Positions 32,934-39,154 of a stretch of 39,154 bases of DNA are shown here, piece after piece. Below the pieces are notes generated by a model, which was not told where the DNA came from, made no database searches, and saw only the letters and a list, made by a program, of their open reading frames with translations. A program made the translations under genes and the position numbers. This DNA comes from an uncultured Alphaproteobacteria bacterium (GTDB taxonomy: Bacteria > Pseudomonadota > Alphaproteobacteria > HIMB59 > GCA-002718135): positions 1 to 39,154 of the forward strand of contig CACNHT010000013.1 of the NCBI GenBank assembly GCA_902620285.1. Direction: 5' to 3'. The first letter of the stretch is position 1. Each line of letters starts with the position of its first letter.

Positions 32934-34703
32934 CTATTGAACTACTGTATCTTTTGGATCAATTCCAGCAACTTCAACTGGGGCCTTCATAGCATCTCGT
33001 CTAAAAGGTTCTCCTAGTTCTTGATTTAACATAACTTCTATAAAAGTAGTTATGCCTTCCATTTGATCCTTGCAAGATTGTTGCAAAGCTTCTGTTAGTT
33101 CCTCTTGAGTATAAACCTTGACACCTTTAAATCCGCACGCTTCTGCGATCTTTGCATAGCTTAATTTAGGATCAAGTTCTGTTCCAACAAAATTATTATT
33201 ATACCAGAGTGTCGTATTTCTTTTCTCCGCTCCCCATTGATAATTTCTAAAAATTATCATTGTAATATTTGGCCAACCTTCTCTATTACAAGAAGTCATC
33301 TCACTCATACTAATTCCAAATGCGCCGTCACCTGCAAAGCCAACAACTGGTGTATTAGGACAACCAATCTTTGCTCCAATTACAGATGGAAAACCATACC
33401 CACATGGTCCAAATAAACCAGGTGCCAAATACTTTCTACCGTTCTCAAATGTTGGATAAGCGTTACCAATTGCACAATTATTTCCTATATCACTTGATAT
33501 AATTGCATCTTCAGGAAGACCTGCTTGAATAGCTCGCCATGCCATTCTTGGTGACATTTTTTCTGGTTCTCTATCTCGTGAATCTTTATTCCAAGATGTG
33601 CCAGGATCATCTTCTTCATGATCAAGGCCAGTTAATGTTTGAAGCCAAGCTGACTTTGTCTTATGAATTAACTCCTCTCGTTCTTTTCTATCTTTATCAC
33701 CTGCATTTGTTGTAAGGTTTTCTAAAATTTGTTCTGCAACTAGTTTTGCATCTCCACAAATACCAACACTTATTTTTTTTGTTAAACCAATGCGATCAGA
33801 ATTGATATCAACTTGAATAACATCCGCATTTTTTGGCCAATAATCTATCCCATAACCTGGTAAAGTTGAGAAGGGGTTTAATCTTGTGCCAAGTGCTAAA
33901 ACTACATCTGCTTTAGATATTATTTCCATTGCTGCTTTAGATCCGTTGTATCCTAAGGGACCAACTGCAAGAGGATGTTTGCCAGGAAAACTATCATTGT
34001 GTTGGTATCCGCAGGCAACTGGAGCACTTAATTTTTCTGCAAGTTTTTTGCAATCATTAATAGCATCAGCTAAAATCACTCCAGCCCCAGATAAAATGAC
34101 TGGGAATTTTGCATTAGATAAAAGATCAGCAGCTTCTTTAATTGCCTCTGTTCCACCTGAAGGTCTTTCAAATTTAATTATAGGTGGCAGATCAATATCA
34201 ACAACTTGAGTCCAAAAATCTCTTGGTATATTTAATTGAGCAGGAGCAGATCCTTTAATAGCTTTTGAAATAACTCGATTTAAAACTTCTGCAACTCTGG
34301 AGGGATCTCTTACTTCTTCTTGATAACAAACCATATCTTTAAATAAGTTCATTTGCTCGACTTCTTGGAAACCTCCTTGACCAATAGTTTTATTGGCTGC
34401 TTGAGGAGTAACTAAGAGCATTGGAGTATGATTCCAAAAAGCAGTTTTTATAGGTGTAACCAAGCCAGTTATACCAGGTCCATTTTGCGCAATACACATT
34501 GCAATTTTACCAGTAGATCTTGTATAGCCATCAGCCATAATTCCACCGTTTGACTCATGAGCAACATCCCAAAATGTTATACCAGCCTTAGGAAAAAGAT
34601 CTGATATTGGCATAAATGCTGAACCAATTATTCCAAAAGCGTGTTGAATACCGTGTTTTTGTAAAACTTTTACGAAGGCCTCTTCTGTTGTCATTTTTGC
34701 CAT
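32934..34703 (-). CDS. xsc: Sulfoacetaldehyde acetyltransferase
   Basis: A 589-residue thiamine-diphosphate enzyme that converts sulfoacetaldehyde and phosphate to acetyl phosphate and sulfite. The catalytic glutamate is E50 in AHESNGGIMADGY. The ThDP/Mg motif begins GDGAFG, with the conserved asparagine some 30 residues later in the FRNYQWG region. Blocks characteristic of Xsc, as opposed to acetolactate synthase, are GIIGSAFMPISDLFPKAG, ANKTIGQGGFQEVEQMNLF, GYQHNDSFPGKHPLAVG and GNAYPTFENGRKYLAPG. Cytoplasmic. It is the common end point for taurine, isethionate and other routes that form sulfoacetaldehyde. It is convergent with the GMC gene and divergent from uvrC. Sulfite export or oxidation genes are not in the window. 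Confidence 0.96.
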   Translation of the reverse strand: MAKMTTEEAFVKVLQKHGIQHAFGIIGSAFMPISDLFPKAGITFWDVAHESNGGIMADGYTRSTGKIAMCIAQNGPGITGLVTPIKTAFWNHTPMLLVTPQAANKTIGQGGFQEVEQMNLFKDMVCYQEEVRDPSRVAEVLNRVISKAIKGSAPAQLNIPRDFWTQVVDIDLPPIIKFERPSGGTEAIKEAADLLSNAKFPVILSGAGVILADAINDCKKLAEKLSAPVACGYQHNDSFPGKHPLAVGPLGYNGSKAAMEIISKADVVLALGTRLNPFSTLPGYGIDYWPKNADVIQVDINSDRIGLTKKISVGICGDAKLVAEQILENLTTNAGDKDRKEREELIHKTKSAWLQTLTGLDHEEDDPGTSWNKDSRDREPEKMSPRMAWRAIQAGLPEDAIISSDIGNNCAIGNAYPTFENGRKYLAPGLFGPCGYGFPSVIGAKIGCPNTPVVGFAGDGAFGISMSEMTSCNREGWPNITMIIFRNYQWGAEKRNTTLWYNNNFVGTELDPKLSYAKIAEACGFKGVKVYTQEELTEALQQSCKDQMEGITTFIEVMLNQELGEPFRRDAMKAPVEVAGIDPKDTVVQ

Positions 34704-34835
34704 TATAAATCCTTAATATATTATTCTTACCTACATTAAATTAATTATTAAATGAACTACAATAATCTTGTTAGTTATTTATTAATTTTATAAAATTCCT
34801 ATTTAATGAAAAAATAATTATTTACGATTGATAAA

Positions 34836-36668
34836 ATGACGCTTCTTGGACAAGAGATTATTAAGGCTACATCTAAAACTTTGCCAAACCAACCTGGTGT
34901 ATACCAAATGCAAGATGATAAGGGTAACATTCTATATATTGGAAAAGCGAAAGTATTATCCAATAGAGTAAAGAATTATCTATCATTAAATAACCTAACC
35001 AGAAGAATTCAAAGAATGGTTAGTCTTACTAAATCAATGAACTTCTTTGTTACAAATACAGAGTTAGAAGCAATCATACTTGAATGTAATTTAATCAAAA
35101 AACATAAACCGCGGTTTAATGTTTTATTAAGAGATGATAAATCATTCCCTTATATATTTATATCATCAGAACATGATTTTCCTAGAATTGAAAAACATCG
35201 TGGTCCACAAAAGAAAAGGGGAAGATATTATGGACCATTTGCAAGTCCAGATGCTGTAAATAGAACCATTAATACGATACAACGCATATTTCTTTTAAGG
35301 TCATGCACAGATAAAGAAGTAAATGCAGGAAATAAATTATGCTTCAATTATTATCTTAAAAGATGTTCTGGTCCTTGTGGTGGGAAAATAACCAAAGAAG
35401 CATATTCAAAATTAATAGAGTCAGCAGATGAGTTTTTAAGTAGTGGTAATTCTCAAAAAATACAAAAAAATTTTACAGATCAAATGTATAAAGCATCAAA
35501 AAAAAATAATTTTGAATTAGCAGCATCTTTAAGGGATAGGCTTAAAGCACTTAGACATATTGAACAAAACAATTCAATTAAGATAAAAGATATTAAAAAT
35601 GCTGATATTTTTGCAATAAATTCAAATGAAGGGAAAACATGTATTTATGGAAGTTTTTTTAGAAATAATACATCTTATGGTGGTAAAGCTTTCTATCCAG
35701 ATCATGACGACTTATTAAATAACGAGGAAATAATGTTAGGTTTCCTTAATATGTTTTATGCAGAAAAAGATATTCCGGAAACAATTATTACTAATATAGC
35801 TATTGATAAAAATAGCAATTCACAAATTTTAGGAAAAAATTTTGATAAAACAAAATTCATTAGACCATTAAAAGGACCTAAAAAAAATTTACTTAAATTT
35901 GCAGAAAAAAATTCAAAAATAAATTTAGACATTAAATTAAATAAACTTAAATCTTTTGATAGTTTTAATGAGGAAATTAAAAAAATATTTAAACTCAAAG
36001 ATAAAATTATAAAAATAGAAGCATACGATAATAGTCATACATTTGGAAAACATCCTATAGGTGTGATGGTTGCGTATAATCAGAATGGATTTATAAAATC
36101 AAATTATAGAAAATTTAATATTCGATTTGATCTTGAAGAAAACAAAAATAAAGTTGATGATTATTATATGATGAAAGAAATGTTAACTAGAAGATTTAAT
36201 AATTCAAAATTTCAAGACGAATTAGATTTGCCAAGTTTATTGCTTATTGATGGAGGCAAAGGACAATATAATTCTGCAAAAAAAGTATTAGATAATTTAA
36301 ATATAGATATACCAATTATCTCTATGGCAAAAGGCGAAGAAAGAGATGCAGGTAGAGAAATTCTGATACATGATAAATTTACACATAGATTAAATGAAAA
36401 TAATCCACTTCTGCACTTTTTACAAAATATTAGAGATGAAGTGCACAGATTCGCAATAACAACACATCGATCAAAAAGAACAAAGATGAGTGTCAGATCT
36501 GTGTTTGATGAAATAGAAGGGGTAGGTCCTGAAAGAAAGAAAATTTTAAAAAAACACTTTGGCACAGTAGAGAAATTAAAATTAGCTAGTTTAGATGAAT
36601 TAAAAGAGGTTAAATCTATTCCTGAGTCAATTCTAACAAAAATTTATGAATATTTTCATAGCGTTTAA
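34836..36668 (+). CDS. uvrC: UvrABC excision nuclease subunit C
   Basis: A 610-residue DNA repair endonuclease that makes both incisions around lesions held by UvrB. The N-terminal GIY-YIG domain shows QPGVYQM and LYIGKAK at about 19-40; the cysteine cluster with CFNYYLKRCSGPCGG lies near 170-184; the UVR region follows near 215-245. The RNase-H-like second nuclease domain has EAYDNSH and LLLIDGGKGQ, and tandem helix-hairpin-helix motifs (EIEGVGPERKKILKKHFG) close the protein. Full length. It is followed by pgsA after 27 bases, a linkage common in alphaproteobacteria. Confidence 0.97.
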   Translation: MTLLGQEIIKATSKTLPNQPGVYQMQDDKGNILYIGKAKVLSNRVKNYLSLNNLTRRIQRMVSLTKSMNFFVTNTELEAIILECNLIKKHKPRFNVLLRDDKSFPYIFISSEHDFPRIEKHRGPQKKRGRYYGPFASPDAVNRTINTIQRIFLLRSCTDKEVNAGNKLCFNYYLKRCSGPCGGKITKEAYSKLIESADEFLSSGNSQKIQKNFTDQMYKASKKNNFELAASLRDRLKALRHIEQNNSIKIKDIKNADIFAINSNEGKTCIYGSFFRNNTSYGGKAFYPDHDDLLNNEEIMLGFLNMFYAEKDIPETIITNIAIDKNSNSQILGKNFDKTKFIRPLKGPKKNLLKFAEKNSKINLDIKLNKLKSFDSFNEEIKKIFKLKDKIIKIEAYDNSHTFGKHPIGVMVAYNQNGFIKSNYRKFNIRFDLEENKNKVDDYYMMKEMLTRRFNNSKFQDELDLPSLLLIDGGKGQYNSAKKVLDNLNIDIPIISMAKGEERDAGREILIHDKFTHRLNENNPLLHFLQNIRDEVHRFAITTHRSKRTKMSVRSVFDEIEGVGPERKKILKKHFGTVEKLKLASLDELKEVKSIPESILTKIYEYFHSV

Positions 36669-36695
36669 AAAATTCTTCATCTACAAAGAATAGAA

Positions 36696-37238
36696 ATGAA
36701 TATATCAAATATTCTAACTATAATTAGAATTGCTATAATCCCGATTATAGTTCTTTGTATATACCTTACGAATCCATACTTTGGCTGGATTGCGTTTATA
36801 TTATTTTGTTTAGCTGGAATAACAGATTACTTTGATGGTTATTTAGCAAGACTAAGAAATGAAGTTACAAACTTTGGAACATTTTTAGATCCAATTGCAG
36901 ATAAATTATTAGTAGCAGCAGTTATTCTTATTTTAACTTCAAAAGGTGTAATAAAAGACTGGGATACTATTCCAGCCCTAATAATATTATTAAGAGAAAT
37001 AACAGTATCAGGTTTAAGGGAATACTTAGCGGGGATAAAAATTAGTATACCAGTTTCAAGAATTGCAAAAGCAAAGACCTTTCTTCAACTAGCTTCACTT
37101 GGATTACTTATATTATCCGAGAGCAATCTAAATTTATTATTTATTATTTATTTAGGTAAGACTTTTCTATGGATTGCCGGAATTCTAACTCTATACACAG
37201 CCTATGATTATATTAAAGGATCAATAAAACATTTTTAA
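36696..37238 (+). CDS. pgsA: CDP-diacylglycerol--glycerol-3-phosphate 3-phosphatidyltransferase
   Basis: A 180-residue inner-membrane enzyme that makes phosphatidylglycerophosphate. The CDP-alcohol phosphotransferase motif is complete: D47-G48-x-x-A51-R52, G61, D65 and D69. About five to six helices surround it, with the first near 8-25. It ends one base before moaD starts, in the same run of plus-strand genes. Length is typical of bacterial PgsA. Confidence 0.95.
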   Translation: MNISNILTIIRIAIIPIIVLCIYLTNPYFGWIAFILFCLAGITDYFDGYLARLRNEVTNFGTFLDPIADKLLVAAVILILTSKGVIKDWDTIPALIILLREITVSGLREYLAGIKISIPVSRIAKAKTFLQLASLGLLILSESNLNLLFIIYLGKTFLWIAGILTLYTAYDYIKGSIKHF

Positions 37239-37239
37239 A

Positions 37240-37485
37240 ATGAGAATTCGATATTTTGCTTGGATTAAGGATATAACAAATAAAGAAGATGAAATAATTG
37301 ATATAAATCACCCTAAATCCATACAGGAATTAAAAAAATATTTAGAAAATTTATATCCTGAGCTAAAAAAACATTTTTTACAAGATGTTTTAAGATTTGC
37401 AGTTAATCAAGAATATGTTTCAGAAAATTTGAATTTAAAACCAATTGATGAAATTGCAATCTTTCCGCCAGTTAGTGGTGGATAA
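37240..37485 (+). CDS. moaD: Molybdopterin synthase small subunit (sulfur carrier)
   Basis: An 81-residue ubiquitin-like protein ending in the required double glycine (FPPVSGG), where the thiocarboxylate forms. It opens MRIRYFAWIKDITNKEDE, the beta-grasp start of MoaD. It supplies sulfur for converting cyclic pyranopterin monophosphate to molybdopterin, with MoaE. Its stop codon shares a base with the moaE start, so the two subunits should be made together. Confidence 0.94.
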   Translation: MRIRYFAWIKDITNKEDEIIDINHPKSIQELKKYLENLYPELKKHFLQDVLRFAVNQEYVSENLNLKPIDEIAIFPPVSGG

Positions 37486-37901
37486 TGATAAAAATACAAA
37501 AGAAAAATTTTAATTTAGAAGAAGAAATAGAGAAAATTAAAAATAAACATTCAGACATAGGGGCACTAACTTCTTTTGTAGGGTATGTAAGAAATTTAAA
37601 TAATAATAAAGATGTAAAATATTTAAATTTAGAAGTTTATCAAGAAATGGCATTTAAAGAATTATCAAAAATTGAAAATAACGCGACTAAAAAATGGAGT
37701 TTAATTGATACTTTGATAATTCATAGATATGGAAAATTAGTTGTGAATGAAAAAATTGTTTTAGTATGTTGTTTTTCACAACATAGAAAAAATAGTTTTG
37801 AAGCTTGTGAGTTTATTATGAATTATTTAAAAAAAGATGCACCATTCTGGAAAAATGAATTTTATTATAAAGATAATGAATGGTTAGAAAATTCTAGCTA
37901 G
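37485..37901 (+). CDS. moaE: Molybdopterin synthase large catalytic subunit
   Basis: A 138-residue MoaE. Family features are GALTSFVGYVRN at 32-43, LNLEVYQEMAFKEL, the IIHRYGKLVVNE block, and the catalytic-lysine region KKDAPFWKNE near the C-terminus. It forms a heterotetramer with MoaD and inserts dithiolene sulfur into the pterin. It overlaps moaD by one base and its last 8 bases are shared with the convergent ilvE. Presence of molybdenum-cofactor genes implies molybdoenzymes elsewhere, possibly a sulfite dehydrogenase, which would suit the sulfonate genes. Confidence 0.95.
   Translation: MIKIQKKNFNLEEEIEKIKNKHSDIGALTSFVGYVRNLNNNKDVKYLNLEVYQEMAFKELSKIENNATKKWSLIDTLIIHRYGKLVVNEKIVLVCCFSQHRKNSFEACEFIMNYLKKDAPFWKNEFYYKDNEWLENSS
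37894..37901. repeat. Palindrome CTAGCTAG holding both convergent stop codons
   Basis: An 8-base perfect palindrome forms the shared end of moaE and ilvE. Read on either strand it is the tail of a serine codon, AGC, and the stop TAG, so both proteins end Ser-Ser-stop. Confidence 0.9.
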
Positions 37902-38778
37902 AGTTTTTAACCATATCGCTAAAATCATTCATAAATTTAAAAGTAGTAGTATTATCTCCGGTATTATATTTAAAATCGTCAATGGATTTAATAGGAGTAA
38001 TTTCTGCAGCAGTTCCCGTTAAAAAAGCTTCATCATAACTTCCGATTTCGTCAGGCATTAAATGCTTTTCTGTAATTTCAAAACCTTGATTAGTTGCCAT
38101 TTCAATAACAGTTTGACGTGTAATCCCATTAAGAAAACAATCTGGAATAGGAGTATGGATATTTTTATCCTTGATAAAAAAAATATTTGCTCCTGTACCT
38201 TCAGCAACATAACCTCTGTAATCTAGCATCAAGGCATCGTGATAGCCTTTTTTTTCTGCAAATTCTTTTGACAAAGTGCAAATAATATAGGGGCCAGAAG
38301 CTTTTGCTTCATATGGAGCAGTATCTGGTGCAGGTCTTTTCCAGGGAGATGTAATTAATCTCAATCCTGCTTTTTGATCTTCAATTTTAAAATAAGTTGC
38401 CCAATCATCCCAAACAGCAATGGCTACATTGATATTAGATTTACCAGTTGATAAACCCATTTGATCTCCACCTCTCCAGGCAAGTGGTCTTACATAACAA
38501 TTTTTGTAATTCATTTTATCAATAAGTTCGTATTTTGCTTTATTAATTTGATCATGTGTGAAAGGAATTTCCATTCCAATTATTTCAGCAGATTTAAAAA
38601 ACCTTTTAGTGTGCTCCTCTGATTTAAAAATCTTACCATTGTAAGCCCTTTCCCCTTCAAACACTGCGCTTGCATAATGAAGACCTTGGGAGATTACATG
38701 GGAATTCGCATCCTGCCATGGAATTATTTTACCATTCATCCAAATCCATCCATCTCTTTTTTCAAATGATTTAAGCAT
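37894..38778 (-). CDS. ilvE: Branched-chain amino acid aminotransferase
   Basis: A 294-residue class IV PLP enzyme performing the last step of leucine, isoleucine and valine synthesis. It starts MLKSFEKRDGWIWMNGKIIPW; the Schiff-base lysine is K159 in YEAKASGPY. The VAEGTGANIFFI and GITRQTVIEMA blocks and the TGTAAEITPI turn near 254-263 are those of fold-type IV branched-chain transaminases. Length is typical. It is convergent with moaE, overlapping by 8 bases, and divergent from a MarR-family gene 59 bases away. Confidence 0.93.
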   Translation of the reverse strand: MLKSFEKRDGWIWMNGKIIPWQDANSHVISQGLHYASAVFEGERAYNGKIFKSEEHTKRFFKSAEIIGMEIPFTHDQINKAKYELIDKMNYKNCYVRPLAWRGGDQMGLSTGKSNINVAIAVWDDWATYFKIEDQKAGLRLITSPWKRPAPDTAPYEAKASGPYIICTLSKEFAEKKGYHDALMLDYRGYVAEGTGANIFFIKDKNIHTPIPDCFLNGITRQTVIEMATNQGFEITEKHLMPDEIGSYDEAFLTGTAAEITPIKSIDDFKYNTGDNTTTFKFMNDFSDMVKNSS

Positions 38779-38837
38779 ATTCTTTATTAATTTTTTTTAA
38801 TGACAATTGAGTATCAGTGATGCATAATTAAGTCAAT

Positions 38838-39154
38838 ATGGCTGACCTAAATAAATTGTTAACACCTCTTTTTTTAAATGAAAGTGAAGTCAGGAAGATT
38901 ATAGAGCTATTATTTTTCTCATATAGAGATTTTACAGAAGGTCCTGATAAAATTTTGGAAAAAATAAATTTTGGTAGAGCACATCATCGAGTGATATATT
39001 TTGTGGGAAAGCAAAAAAATCTTACAATTAAGGAACTTCTTTCAATATTGAAAATAACTAAACAAAGTTTGTCTAGAGTATTGAACCAACTTGTAAACGA
39101 AAAATATATTATATTATCTGTAGGTGAAGATAAACGTACTAAGAAATTAATACT
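38838..39154 (+). CDS. MarR-family transcriptional regulator, partial (C-terminus outside window)
   Basis: An ATG at 38838 opens a frame that runs to the window end (105 codons). It begins MADLNKLLTPLFLNESEVRK. Residues about 57-105 form a winged helix-turn-helix: NLTIKELLSILKITKQSLSR, then LVNEKYIILSVGEDKRTKKL, which is the recognition helix and the wing with the D-x-R element of MarR proteins. The gene is divergent from ilvE; its target and ligand are unknown. Confidence 0.8.
   Translation, partial: MADLNKLLTPLFLNESEVRKIIELLFFSYRDFTEGPDKILEKINFGRAHHRVIYFVGKQKNLTIKELLSILKITKQSLSRVLNQLVNEKYIILSVGEDKRTKKLI

Noticed and set aside
32934-34703. Acetolactate synthase large subunit
   Set aside because: The ThDP fold is shared, but diagnostic Xsc blocks are present throughout and no small subunit gene follows.
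34784-34797. 14-base palindrome AATTTTATAAAATT upstream of uvrC
   Set aside because: It is made only of A and T, and such palindromes are expected by chance in this DNA; no other support for an operator.
1-39154. CRISPR arrays, tRNA genes, insertion sequences or prophage
   Set aside because: I found no regularly spaced repeats, no cloverleaf-like sequence, no transposase or integrase, and no phage structural genes by eye. tRNAs are the easiest to miss without a tool.

Overview
The window is a strongly AT-rich, very compact stretch of bacterial chromosome. It has 37 protein-coding genes (the first and last cut by the window edges), many gene overlaps of 4-11 bases, convergent genes whose stop codons touch, and no gap between genes above about 145 bases. 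No rRNA, tRNA, CRISPR array, insertion sequence or prophage is visible. The codon use, the block uvrC-pgsA-moaD-moaE / ilvE-marR, and the taste for sulfonates, methylated compounds and sugars suggest a streamlined marine alphaproteobacterium of the SAR11 / HIMB59 (AEGEAN-169) kind. That placement is inferred from style and content, not from a marker gene.

Layout. 1-9076 (minus): a family-5 'peptide-type' ABC importer (binding protein, two permeases, two ATPases), followed by two Gfo/Idh/MocA dehydrogenases and a partial EamA transporter. Divergent from it, 9221-11813 holds a phosphonate monoester hydrolase/sulfatase-fold enzyme and a MetE-like methyltransferase. 11810-15283: alanine dehydrogenase and an omega-amino-acid:pyruvate aminotransferase, divergent from a Pta-like phosphotransacylase, then an EamA permease. 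16168-21974 (minus): a sugar ABC importer lacking an ATPase gene, a double NTF2-like protein, a HAD protein without its catalytic aspartates, and an SDR dehydrogenase. Divergent from it are a LacI regulator and an alpha/beta hydrolase. 23804-28091: a second MetE-like protein, two more double NTF2-like proteins and a bicupin around a divergent promoter. 28094-34703: an HpsN-like dehydrogenase, a small nucleotidyltransferase/kinase pair, a Ca2+/Na+ exchanger, a GMC flavoprotein and sulfoacetaldehyde acetyltransferase (xsc). 34836-39154: housekeeping genes uvrC, pgsA, moaD, moaE, ilvE and a MarR regulator.

How the genes may work together. Six scattered genes fit use of C2/C3 organosulfonates. 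HpsN would act on 2,3-dihydroxypropanesulfonate. The GMC enzyme could act on isethionate, and the aminotransferase with alanine dehydrogenase on taurine. Xsc converts sulfoacetaldehyde to acetyl phosphate plus sulfite, and the Pta-like enzyme would pass acetyl phosphate to acetyl-CoA. A second theme is uptake and oxidation of an unknown sugar or polyol, possibly phosphodiester-linked, by the family-5 importer, the phosphonate monoester hydrolase and the dehydrogenases. The third, least understood, is the set of double NTF2-like proteins, bicupin and MetE-like proteins around the LacI-controlled sugar importer.
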